A stretch of DNA of 14,715 nt from an uncultured Clostridia bacterium (GTDB lineage Bacteria > Bacillota > Clostridia > Saccharofermentanales > Fastidiosipilaceae), in NCBI GenBank assembly GCA_947253135.1, contig CAMXYS010000030.1:1-14715 (forward strand), written 5' to 3'. The notes beneath the pieces are model-generated. The model saw only the letters and a program-made list of their open reading frames with translations, had not been told where the DNA came from and made no database searches. Positions 1 through 6,696 of this stretch are shown here, in pieces; the first letter of the stretch is position 1, and every line of letters starts with the position of its first letter. The position numbers and the translations under genes are program-made.

Positions 1-44
1 TATCCAGGACGTCTCGTGGGCTCGGAGATGTGTATAAGAGACAG
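1..44. other. Unclipped Nextera (Tn5) read-2 adapter with i7 index
   Basis: Bases 11-44 are the Illumina Nextera read-2 adapter, ending in the 19-bp Tn5 mosaic end at 26-44. Bases 1-10 (TATCCAGGAC) are the reverse complement of the ten bases that follow the same adapter at the other end of the contig, so they are the sample index. This is library-preparation sequence, not genome. Biological sequence starts at 45. Confidence 0.98.
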
Positions 45-120
45 CCTATAGGCAGAGATTGTTCTTCTAAAATGACATTTACCGATTTGCTCATTTTTTA
101 AAAAAATGATTAGAAAGAAC

Positions 121-146
121 AAAAAGCCACAGGGGAAACCTGTGGC
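121..146 (-). terminator. Terminator of the tRNA-Gly/tRNA-Thr unit
   Basis: On the minus strand an 8-bp stem (GCCACAGG/CCTGTGGC) with a 5-base loop is followed directly by TTTTT. It lies 8 bases past the end of the tRNA-Thr gene, as expected for a rho-independent terminator closing the two-tRNA transcript. Confidence 0.88.
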
Positions 147-153
147 CTAAAAG

Positions 154-226
154 AGCCATTTGCGGGAATTGAACCCGCGACCTCATCCTTACCATGGATG
201 CGCTCTACCTACTGAGCTAAAATGGC
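154..226 (-). tRNA. tRNA-Thr (anticodon GGT)
   Basis: The minus strand folds as a full cloverleaf. The acceptor stem is GCCATTT/AAATGGC, the D arm begins GCTC, the anticodon stem CATCC/GGATG encloses the loop ATGGTAA (anticodon GGT), and the T arm is GCGGG-TTCAATT-CCCGC. The discriminator base is T. The 3' CCA is not encoded (TCTT follows the acceptor stem), so the tRNA must be completed by a CCA-adding enzyme. It is the second gene of a two-tRNA unit, 21 bases after tRNA-Gly. Confidence 0.95.
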
Positions 227-247
227 ATTGTCCTATGCGATTGTAAA

Positions 248-318
248 AGCGGATGAAGGGAATCGAACCCTCACAATCAGCTTGGGAAGCTGATGTTCTA
301 CCACTAAACTACACCCGC
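248..318 (-). tRNA. tRNA-Gly (anticodon CCC)
   Basis: The minus-strand cloverleaf has the acceptor stem GCGGGTG paired with CATCCGC through one G-T wobble. The anticodon stem TCAGC/GCTGA carries the loop TTCCCAA, giving anticodon CCC (reads GGG), and the T loop is TTCGATT. The length of 71 bases is normal for tRNA-Gly. The discriminator is T and no CCA is encoded. It is the first gene after a consensus promoter at 335-364. Confidence 0.95.
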
Positions 319-334
319 ATCATGAGCAAGGGAT

Positions 335-364
335 ATTATACGTTAACTTAGCAGAAGCTGTCAA
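335..364 (-). promoter_or_regulatory. Consensus sigma-A-type promoter of the tRNA unit
   Basis: On the minus strand a perfect -35 TTGACA (359-364) is separated by 18 bases from a perfect -10 TATAAT (335-340). The predicted start is near 328, ten bases before tRNA-Gly. Perfect hexamers suit strong constitutive stable-RNA transcription. Confidence 0.85.
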
Positions 365-521
365 ATCTATTCTTCCAGGGACACCGACGTTAAAAGAACA
401 AAGTAATAGCAACACAAGTGTAACATTATTCTTTTCCGCTTCCCCTTAAACCAGCCCTGTCAAATTGCGTCCTTAAATCACCATCTGCAAATAATTTTTA
501 TATTGGATCGTGCGAACATTA

Positions 522-551
522 GCAAAAGAGGCTGCCTTAAGGCAGCCTCTT
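522..551 (-). terminator. Terminator of the LARTG surface-protein gene
   Basis: A perfect 11-bp stem (AAGAGGCTGCC / GGCAGCCTCTT) with a TTAA loop at 526-551 is followed on the minus strand by a short T run (CTCTTTTGC). It lies 35 bases past the stop of the surface-protein gene. The T tract is short, but the stem is strong. Confidence 0.8.
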
Positions 552-586
552 CAAAATTAAACTCAATAGTTTTATCAATCAACTTT

Positions 587-2740
587 TTAGTTCAATTCAG
601 TTCTTCTTTTCTTAATCAGCAGCAAAGCTCCGGTAGCCAAGCTTAAAACTGCTACAACAGCCGCCGTGCTCGCTTGCCCCGTTCTGGCCAAAGCCTGAGC
701 CGGTTTCGCCTTAGTCGTGGTCGGAGCCGTAGTCGTGGTCGAAGTCGTAGTCGTGGTCGGAGTCGAGCTGACCGGTTTCCACACGGCTTCAAAACGATGA
801 GCTCCAATTACCTGATACTCATCGCCCGGATTATAACGGCTACCCTTCCAATATTGGAATTCAAAGCCTTCACGAGTCGGAGCAGCAATAATTTCAATCG
901 TCTGGCCCACTTGGACATCCAAGATCTTTTCAGTCTCACCACCTGTGAATGCACCGCCCTTGGCATCAAAATACAACTGGCACATGTCCTTGTCAAAGAC
1001 AGCCGTAAAGGTTGTATCGGCTGTGATTTCCAGATTCTGCACTTCAGCACTTGTGTAGAGCTTGCCGGCCTGATCGTCTTTTTGCCAACCGGCAAATTGA
1101 TAACCCAATTCAGCTGACACTTCAGGGATTTGTGTGATCTTTTGATTGTGCTCAACCGTCAAGGCTTCTTGTGCGGCGACAGTGCCATGTTCATGCGCTA
1201 CAAAATTAACCTCATAGGTTGCCGGGACGAGCCTAAACCTGGCGTAATATGCTTCTTGGGCATGCTTATGGGGCATTTTTCTCATACTCACTGTAAAAGT
1301 GTTGGCTTCACCGGCCACCGGCTTGACCCAAGCAATTTGGTCCAAAGTCGGGATAGATATAATATCTAGTTTTTTACCGGTTGGCAGCTCTGTAAATTTA
1401 ATGGTGAATTCGTCACCCATGTAAATATCTTGGCTCTCAGACTGCCATTGATCATTCGGCTTACCCGTCGCACTGCCTGTAAAGTCACCTGCTAAGATTG
1501 ACTGATCCCGGGAGTTGATCACTTCCACAGCGTAGTCATCGATGTTTCTGTCATCTGCCCCCAACACATCAATGCGAAGACCGGCTGTCCAATGGGCATA
1601 CGCATCCCGCGGCTCTGTTATAGGTGCATTAAAATTATGAGCAGTGCTGATTTGGTCAGCCGAAGTGTACCATCCCTTAAATTTCATATACCTATTTGGC
1701 GCGGCTAACCTGAAAAAGCCTCGACTATGAGCGTTATCCTGACTGGCATCCAACTGATCTTTAAAAGACGTTTGAACGGCCCCCTCAGGAAACAGACTGG
1801 AAACCACCGGCACGGGATTTTCATCACCTGCATTCGAATCCGGGCTGTAGTACCAGGTTCCGCCATTGGCATGAAATTTATTTACATAAAGCGGAATCCA
1901 AATAGCATAGAAGTCAGTCGTTTCTCTGATCGGTTGATCCCACATCGTCTGGGTGACATCAACTGTCCCATTCGGCTCAGTAGACCAGCCCTTAAAGGCA
2001 AAACCGTAACGAGCTAAACCGCTCTCTGCTTCCACTTCGTACCCCGGAGCCGGACGGTAGACTCTGCCGTTTATCGTTTTCAACCGACTGTACATGGGGC
2101 CAAAACTAGCGTAGTCATAACCGTAGTGTTCATTGATTTTTTGCGTTTGAACAGTCGTCCCATCTACAAACTCACCGCCATTGGCGTGAAAGCGGATAAC
2201 GGGCTGTTCTTGCGGGGCAGCTTGCCCAACCGGCTCATTGGTTGGTGAAAACTCCAGCGAAGTCTCTTCAGCCGATCCGGCTAAAGTCACAGCGGCGGCA
2301 TTAGACTTGATTTCATTGGTCGAGGCTGCTACCGCCTTTTCTTCGGCAGAAGCGGGTTTACTAGGCGTGGAGGGTTCGTCCGAAACGACTCGGTTTTCCT
2401 CCTTGTTTTCAACCAGTAGAGGATCCTCTTCAGCCTTGCTCTCAGTGTTATCCGCTTCCGTTTCAGTCGAGGCAAGTGATCCCACCTCTGCTTCAGGGGC
2501 GAGATCTGCTTTTTGCTCCTGCGAACTTGCCTCTTCATTTTGCTTTTCTGCAGTAGATACTGCCGTCACAGCTGTTTCTGTCGATTTTTCAGCTGTTTCT
2601 GAAATGGCTCCCAAGGGCAACATGCTCCCCTGCACACTTAAAAGCACGCCCGTCACTAAAAGGGACGACAATGCAATCTTCAAATTCTTGCCCTTACTTG
2701 AATTTGTTCGGGTAAAATCCCTATTTCCTTTCATAAGCAT
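587..2740 (-). CDS. Sortase-anchored surface protein with InlB/Flg_new-type repeats (LARTG)
   Basis: This is a 717-residue secreted wall protein, probably an adhesin-like or matrix protein; its ligand is unknown. Residues 1-47 form a long signal peptide, basic up to K21 and then hydrophobic. Residues 48-178 are a low-complexity Glu/Ala/Ser/Thr spacer. Two InlB B-repeat-like units follow at about 181-281 and 286-384, each opening FHANGG and carrying an F-K-G-W motif. Residues 385-505 match nothing I recognise. Two more repeat-like units follow at about 509-582 and 588-654. A Thr-rich stalk (658-677) leads to LARTG (684-688), a hydrophobic helix and a KKRR tail, the classic order of a cell-wall sorting signal. 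The second motif residue is Ala rather than the usual Pro. An AAAGG sits 6 bases before the chosen ATG; the ATG two codons later is also possible. The gene looks monocistronic, with its own promoter and terminator. Confidence 0.88.
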   Translation of the reverse strand: MLMKGNRDFTRTNSSKGKNLKIALSSLLVTGVLLSVQGSMLPLGAISETAEKSTETAVTAVSTAEKQNEEASSQEQKADLAPEAEVGSLASTETEADNTESKAEEDPLLVENKEENRVVSDEPSTPSKPASAEEKAVAASTNEIKSNAAAVTLAGSAEETSLEFSPTNEPVGQAAPQEQPVIRFHANGGEFVDGTTVQTQKINEHYGYDYASFGPMYSRLKTINGRVYRPAPGYEVEAESGLARYGFAFKGWSTEPNGTVDVTQTMWDQPIRETTDFYAIWIPLYVNKFHANGGTWYYSPDSNAGDENPVPVVSSLFPEGAVQTSFKDQLDASQDNAHSRGFFRLAAPNRYMKFKGWYTSADQISTAHNFNAPITEPRDAYAHWTAGLRIDVLGADDRNIDDYAVEVINSRDQSILAGDFTGSATGKPNDQWQSESQDIYMGDEFTIKFTELPTGKKLDIISIPTLDQIAWVKPVAGEANTFTVSMRKMPHKHAQEAYYARFRLVPATYEVNFVAHEHGTVAAQEALTVEHNQKITQIPEVSAELGYQFAGWQKDDQAGKLYTSAEVQNLEITADTTFTAVFDKDMCQLYFDAKGGAFTGGETEKILDVQVGQTIEIIAAPTREGFEFQYWKGSRYNPGDEYQVIGAHRFEAVWKPVSSTPTTTTTSTTTTAPTTTKAKPAQALARTGQASTAAVVAVLSLATGALLLIKKRRTELN
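714..767. repeat. Three tandem 18-bp repeats in the Thr-rich stalk
   Basis: Copies lie at 714-731, 732-749 and 750-767, each beginning GTCGTGGTCG(G/A)AG on the plus strand, with two to four differences between copies. On the minus strand they encode Thr-rich hexapeptides of the wall-spanning stalk just before the LARTG signal. Unit length is a multiple of three, so copy-number change would keep the frame. Confidence 0.85.
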
Positions 2741-2787
2741 AAAAAACCTTTCTATTAAAAATTATGATCAAAAGGATTCTAATGCCT

Positions 2788-2815
2788 ACTATAGCAGTTT
2801 AAAATATTAGGGCAA
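2788..2815 (-). promoter_or_regulatory. Putative promoter of the surface-protein gene
   Basis: On the minus strand, TTGCCC (2810-2815) and TATAGT (2788-2793) are 16 bases apart. The predicted start near 2781 would give a leader of about 40 bases. The -35 has two mismatches to consensus. A perfect CTGCGC-TCA-GCGCAG inverted repeat at 2817-2831 lies just upstream of the -35 and could be an operator. Confidence 0.45.
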
Positions 2816-2859
2816 GCTGCGCTCAGCGCAGAGAGATTACAACAACGCCTCCTCTTTAT

Positions 2860-2889
2860 AAAAAAGCGGCCTCACTTTTCAGCGAGGCC
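2860..2889 (-). terminator. Terminator of pflB
   Basis: On the minus strand the hairpin GGCCTCGCT-GAAA-AGTGAGGCC has nine pairs (one G-T) and a GNRA-type loop, and is followed by GC and six T. It ends the pflB transcript about 85 bases after the stop codon. A second small hairpin (GGCTTC/GAAGCC, 2941-2958) lies between the stop and the terminator. Confidence 0.88.
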
Positions 2890-2973
2890 ACTCCGGTGAA
2901 TCATAACGGATTCTTTGATTAAAATAAGTCTATTAGCGCCGGCTTCTTAGGGGAAGCCTTTAACCGGCCCGGT

Positions 2974-5253
2974 TTACATCTGATCGTGGAAGGTTCTGCG
3001 GATAACCTCAGCCTGCTGTTCCTTCGACAAGCGGTTAAAGCGGACTGCATAACCGGATACCCGGATGGTTAAATTCGGGTAGGCGGTCGGATCAGCCATT
3101 GCCTTTTCCAACATAGCCCGCCGCAAAACATTGACATTCAAGTGGAAAGCTCCCTGGTTAAAGTAGCCGTCCATCATGCCGGTCAAATTGCCGACCTGCT
3201 CCTCTTCTTTTCGACCTAAGGCCGGAGGAACAATGGAGAAAGTGTTTGAAACACCATCCTGGCAAACAGAGCGATAGGGGATCTTAGCCACCGAGTTCAA
3301 AGAAGCCAAGGCGCCGTTCTTGTCGCGGCCATGCATGGGGTTGGCCCCCGGCGCAAAGGCCTCACCCTTCTTTCGGCCATCCGGTGTCGCACCGGTCTTT
3401 TTACCGTAAACGACATTAGATGTAATGGTCAAAATGGAAAGGGTATGCTCGGCATCCCGGTAGGTCGGATGTTGCTTCAACTCGTCACTAAAGATCTTGA
3501 CCACATCAACTGCCAGCTGGTCAACCCGGTCATCATCGTTGCCAAATTCGGGGTAGTCACCAACAGTTTCAAAGTCTGTTACAATGCCGTTCTCGTTCCG
3601 GATCGGCTTGACTTGGCCGTACTTAATGGCTGACAGGCTGTCGGCCACAATGGAAATACCGGCTGCACCGAAGGCCATGTAGCGGTGGACTTCCGGATCA
3701 TGCAAGGCCATCTGACCGGCTTCATAAGCATACTTGTCATGCATATAGTGAATGGTATTCATGGTGTCGACATAAAGGCCGGCCAGTTCGGTCAAAACCT
3801 TTTTATAATTCGTCATCACCTTGTCAAAGTCCAAAATTTCATCTGTTATGGGCTCAATGTCATTAAAGACCTGAATCGGCTTGCCGGCCTTGTCGGTCTT
3901 AACTTCATCTACACCACCGTTGATGGCATAGAGCAGGGCCTTAGCCAGGTTGGCCCGGGCACCGAACAGCTGCATATCCTTGCCGACGCGCATGGCCGAA
4001 ACACAGCAGGCAATGGCATAGTCATCGCCATAGATCGGCTGCATCAAGTCATCATTTTCGTACTGGATCGAACTGGTTTCGATCGAAAGTTTAGAACAGA
4101 AATCCTTGAAATGGCGCGGCATCTTTTCCGACCACAGAACTGTCATATTCGGCTCCGGTGCGCCGCCCATATTAGTCAGGGTGTGAAGCATCCGGAAGGC
4201 TGTCTTGGTCACCAGGGTTCTGCCGTCATTGCCCATGCCGCCAATTGACTCGGTCACCCAGGTCGGGTCGCCGCCGAAGAGGTCGTCATACTCCGGTGTG
4301 CGCAGGTGGCGGACCAGGCGCAGTTTCATAACCATCTGGTCAATAAGCTCCTGTGCATCAGCTTCTGTGATTAAGCCTCTGTCCAGGTCTCTTTGGATAT
4401 AGACATCCAGGAAGGCCGTATTTCTACCAAAGGACATGGCGGCACCGTTATTTTCCTGGACGGCAGCCAAGTAGCCCATGTAGAGCCCCTGGACGGCCTC
4501 CTGAGCCGTTTCCGCCGGGCGGCGCAGGTCGCAGCCGTACTTGTCGCCCAAGGCAATCATCTTCTTTAAAGCCTTGATTTGCTCAGACATCTCTTCGCGG
4601 TGGCGGATAGCATATTCGCTGGCCGGCTCATTGGCATAATCCAAAATATCCTGCTGGCGGGCAGCAATCAGGGCGTCTAAACCATACAGGGGGATACGAC
4701 GGTAGTCGCCGATAATACGACCACGGCCGTAGGCGTCCGGCAGGCCGGTCAAAAGACCGACTGTGCGGGCTTTTCTCATCTGCGGTGTATAAGCATCAAA
4801 AACGCCGTCATTATGGGTTTTTCTGTATTCCATAAAGTTAGCTTCTTTAACCGGATCCATCGTTTGACCGGCTGCCTCCAAGGAGCTGTGCACCATGCGG
4901 TAGCCGCCATAGGGGTTCACAATTCGGACCAGGGCCTTGCCGGTTTGCAGACCGACAATTTTTTCGCGGTCTTTATCAATGTAGCCCGCCGGATAGGCGC
5001 CGATGCCGGAAAAGCGCTCCGTATCAGCCACATTCTTGCCATAGTTGACCTCGTCGATAATCAACTTGTCAACTTCCTGCCAAAGGGCCTTGCTGTTTTC
5101 CGTCATGCCCTCCAAAAAACTGTCATCACCCTCATAAGGTTCATAATTTTCTTGGATAAAGTTGCGGACATCAATGTCATCGCACCAGTTCCCGGGAGTG
5201 AAGTCTGCCCAAGCAGTCTGTAGGTGTTTGTCCTTGTTTAAATCGTATGCCAT
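2974..5253 (-). CDS. pflB: Pyruvate formate-lyase (formate C-acetyltransferase)
   Basis: This cytosolic glycyl-radical enzyme converts pyruvate and CoA to acetyl-CoA and formate during anaerobic sugar fermentation. At 759 residues it has the full length of the E. coli-type enzyme. The adjacent catalytic cysteines are C416-C417 (in YAIACCVSAM), and the C-terminal radical loop RVSGYAVRF places the radical glycine at G734, the same position as in the known family. Both catalytic parts are intact. The ATG follows AAAGGGG by about 6 bases. The gene appears monocistronic: a terminator follows it, and the usual partner pflA (radical-SAM activase) is not beside it, so activation must come from a gene elsewhere. 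Upstream there is a Crp/Fnr-type palindrome at a class II activator position, which fits anaerobic or metabolic control. The identification is firm; the regulation is inferred. Confidence 0.98.
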   Translation of the reverse strand: MAYDLNKDKHLQTAWADFTPGNWCDDIDVRNFIQENYEPYEGDDSFLEGMTENSKALWQEVDKLIIDEVNYGKNVADTERFSGIGAYPAGYIDKDREKIVGLQTGKALVRIVNPYGGYRMVHSSLEAAGQTMDPVKEANFMEYRKTHNDGVFDAYTPQMRKARTVGLLTGLPDAYGRGRIIGDYRRIPLYGLDALIAARQQDILDYANEPASEYAIRHREEMSEQIKALKKMIALGDKYGCDLRRPAETAQEAVQGLYMGYLAAVQENNGAAMSFGRNTAFLDVYIQRDLDRGLITEADAQELIDQMVMKLRLVRHLRTPEYDDLFGGDPTWVTESIGGMGNDGRTLVTKTAFRMLHTLTNMGGAPEPNMTVLWSEKMPRHFKDFCSKLSIETSSIQYENDDLMQPIYGDDYAIACCVSAMRVGKDMQLFGARANLAKALLYAINGGVDEVKTDKAGKPIQVFNDIEPITDEILDFDKVMTNYKKVLTELAGLYVDTMNTIHYMHDKYAYEAGQMALHDPEVHRYMAFGAAGISIVADSLSAIKYGQVKPIRNENGIVTDFETVGDYPEFGNDDDRVDQLAVDVVKIFSDELKQHPTYRDAEHTLSILTITSNVVYGKKTGATPDGRKKGEAFAPGANPMHGRDKNGALASLNSVAKIPYRSVCQDGVSNTFSIVPPALGRKEEEQVGNLTGMMDGYFNQGAFHLNVNVLRRAMLEKAMADPTAYPNLTIRVSGYAVRFNRLSKEQQAEVIRRTFHDQM

Positions 5254-5352
5254 ATGCGGCCCCTTTCTTGTGCACCCGTTCCGGTTGTGTCAACTGGTCT
5301 GTGAGGTTCGACCCGATCCCGCAAGCGCGGGGAACTTCTCTACTATGGCCTT

Positions 5353-5358
5353 ATTCTA
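5353..5358 (-). promoter_or_regulatory. Putative -10 element of the pflB promoter
   Basis: TAGAAT on the minus strand differs from TATAAT at one position and predicts a start at about 5346, giving a 93-base leader. No good -35 exists at normal spacing (CATTCA at 17 bases, TTCAAG at 15). That is typical of promoters that need an activator, and the palindrome at 5380-5395 is correctly placed to supply one. Confidence 0.5.
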
Positions 5359-5379
5359 TCTTAAGTAGGCCCACTTGAA

Positions 5380-5395
5380 TGTGACGGCCGTCACG
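5380..5395. promoter_or_regulatory. Crp/Fnr-type operator upstream of pflB
   Basis: TGTGACGGCCGTCACG contains a 14-bp perfect palindrome (5381-5394) and closely matches the Crp-family consensus TGTGA-N6-TCACA. Its centre (5387.5) is exactly -41.5 from the start predicted by the TAGAAT -10, the standard position for class II activation. Rex operators share TGTGA/TCACA half-sites and are an alternative, but the GC-rich centre fits them poorly. Confidence 0.6.
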
Positions 5396-5396
5396 G

Positions 5397-5414
5397 TGTT
5401 AGCCTTATCTAACA
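5397..5414. promoter_or_regulatory. Second palindrome upstream of pflB
   Basis: TGTTAG-CCTTAT-CTAACA is a perfect 6-6-6 inverted repeat centred at 5405.5, exactly 18 bp upstream of the centre of the Crp/Fnr-type site. The half-sites recall Rex-type TGTTAA/TTAACA, but the spacing is two bases too long. The regulator is unknown, and transcription would place this site at about -59.5. Confidence 0.4.
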
Positions 5415-5578
5415 GGTTAATGTTGCTGCATTTTACACCGTCACCATAATCCTCGCCGATAAACATGATGTCATTTGGAGAGTCGGCCGCGGGACATCGG
5501 CACCCTTATCGAAGCAGCTTGGTGTTCGAAAGCTCTGTCTATGAAAAATAGTCTTAAAAAAACTAATATTTTCCCTCC

Positions 5579-5624
5579 AAAAAAGGGGCTGTTTCAAAAG
5601 CATTTTGTTTTGAAAAAGCCCCTT
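5579..5624 (-). terminator. Terminator downstream of gpmA
   Basis: On the minus strand AAGGGGCT pairs with AGCCCCTT, and after a single-base bulge on each side TTTCAAAA pairs with TTTTGAAA. The hairpin is followed by six T. It lies about 120 bases after the gpmA stop, so gpmA mRNA should carry a long 3' untranslated region (5625-5745) in which I see no gene. Confidence 0.85.
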
Positions 5625-5745
5625 AAAATGTGCGTTAAAAGGCCTCGTCCAGGCGGCGAAGTCTTCCTTGCTTATCTGACTCTATTTGGGGGAGGGCCTT
5701 CAAATAGCGTCGCCTCCCCGTCAAAAGTTAACCGGTCGGACCGAC

Positions 5746-6495
5746 TTACTTAGCCTGCCCTTGCTTAGCAACACTGTCCATCTTGGCAGCGATGGCCTCT
5801 TGGTCGCCCAGGTAATACTTTTTCTGGAAATTCATCTCATCATCAAACTCATAAACCAACGGCACACCTGTCGGGATGTTGACACCGACAATTTCATCAT
5901 CCGACAAGCCTTCAAAATACTTAACCAGAGCCCGCAAAGAGTTGCCGTGGGCAGTGATCAGGACCCTTTTACCTGCCAGCATCTGGGGACGAATTTCTTC
6001 TTCAAAATAAGGTACAGCCCGGTCGATCGTAATCTTTAAAGATTCCGTGAGCGGCAAGACAGACTTGTCCTCTACATCTCGGTATTGGTCTTGTAATTGC
6101 GGGTTGCGCTCATCATCAGACTCGAGAGCCGGCGGGCAGACATCAAAAGAACGGCGCCAAATTTTAACCTGGTCTTCCCCGTACTTCTCAGCTGTCTCAG
6201 ACTTATTCAGGCCCTGTAGAGCACCGTAGTGACGCTCGTTCAATTTCCAACTCTTGGTCACCGGCAGCCAGTCTCTGTCCATTTCGTCCAAAATTAAATT
6301 GAGCGTGTGGATGGCGCGCTTTAAATAAGAGGTGTAGCACAGGTCAAAGTCAAAACCCTCCGCCTTCAAAAGGCGGCCACCTTCTGCTGCTTCTTCCTTG
6401 CCTTTTTCTGACAGGTCCACATCCTTCCAACCCGTGAACAAATTCAAACGATTCCATTCACTTTCGCCATGGCGGACCAAAACTAATTTAATCAT
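5746..6495 (-). CDS. gpmA: 2,3-bisphosphoglycerate-dependent phosphoglycerate mutase
   Basis: This cytosolic glycolytic enzyme interconverts 3- and 2-phosphoglycerate through a phosphohistidine intermediate primed by 2,3-bisphosphoglycerate. The 249-residue length is that of the family. The N-terminal LVRHGESEWN motif carries the phospho-accepting H9 next to R8. R60 and E87 (in NERHYGALQG) are the expected active-site residues, and the second catalytic histidine is H183 in ITAHGNSLRA. The ATG is preceded by a full AGGAGG about 11 bases upstream, slightly far but clear. The gene is single, divergent from ppa across 200 bases and followed by a strong terminator. Its product works upstream of pyruvate in the same fermentation route that PflB completes, but the two genes are separately transcribed. 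Confidence 0.97.
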   Translation of the reverse strand: MIKLVLVRHGESEWNRLNLFTGWKDVDLSEKGKEEAAEGGRLLKAEGFDFDLCYTSYLKRAIHTLNLILDEMDRDWLPVTKSWKLNERHYGALQGLNKSETAEKYGEDQVKIWRRSFDVCPPALESDDERNPQLQDQYRDVEDKSVLPLTESLKITIDRAVPYFEEEIRPQMLAGKRVLITAHGNSLRALVKYFEGLSDDEIVGVNIPTGVPLVYEFDDEMNFQKKYYLGDQEAIAAKMDSVAKQGQAK

Positions 6496-6542
6496 AATCG
6501 TACTTGCCTCCTAAATAATGGTTAAACCGCAACACTCTTTTT

Positions 6543-6548
6543 ATTATA
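6543..6548 (-). promoter_or_regulatory. Putative -10 element of the gpmA promoter
   Basis: A perfect TATAAT on the minus strand predicts a start near 6536, about 40 bases before the gpmA ATG. The -35 region is poor (ACCCGC at 17 bases, TTACCC at 19), so the assignment rests on the -10 alone. Confidence 0.45.
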
Positions 6549-6636
6549 CCCGAAAGAGATCAGAGGCGGGTAAAGGATACTGCAATGCCCTCTTGCAAGT
6601 CCGCCCGGTCAGTTCCACCACAACCGCAAGCCTTTG

Positions 6637-6665
6637 TTGTTCGCTGTGTTCAGGGATGCTAAAAT
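6637..6665 (+). promoter_or_regulatory. Promoter of ppa
   Basis: TTGTTC (6637-6642) and TAAAAT (6660-6665) are 17 bases apart, and the -10 is preceded by TGC, an extended -10 element. The predicted start near 6672 lies downstream of a longer in-frame ATG at 6634, so that ATG would not be in the mRNA. This supports the ppa start at 6697. Confidence 0.65.
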
Positions 6666-6696
6666 TAAAAAAAGTTCTCAGATGGAGGAACCTAAA

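Larger units (their letters stand above)
5254..5578. other. pflB control region and leader, no gene
   Basis: No credible coding sequence lies between pflB and the gpmA terminator. The pflB-proximal part holds the predicted minus-strand start near 5346, a GC hairpin in the leader (CCCGC/GCGGG, 5318-5331), and two palindromes (5380-5395 and 5397-5414). CCGTCAC recurs exactly 50 bp away (5388-5394 and 5438-5444). From about 5450 to 5578 I see nothing recognisable. Confidence 0.6.

Noticed and set aside
1..44. Terminal inverted repeats of a transposon, matching 14668-14711
   Set aside because: The repeat is Nextera adapter plus index, ending with the start of P7, so it is a library artefact.
91..109. 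Perfect AT-rich inverted repeat TCATTTTTTAAAAAAATGA
   Set aside because: It is A/T-run dominated, close to the contig edge and without a gene context; chance is likely.
674..1117. Arg/Ser-rich plus-strand frame opposite the surface-protein gene
   Set aside because: The low-complexity sequence is the antisense reading of the Thr-rich repeats of a real gene.
5475..5753. 92-codon plus-strand frame between pflB and gpmA
   Set aside because: It runs through the gpmA terminator and 3' region and has no ribosome binding site or protein-like composition.
6634..6696. N-terminal extension of ppa from an upstream ATG
   Set aside because: It lies across the predicted promoter, has no ribosome binding site and adds residues atypical of the family.
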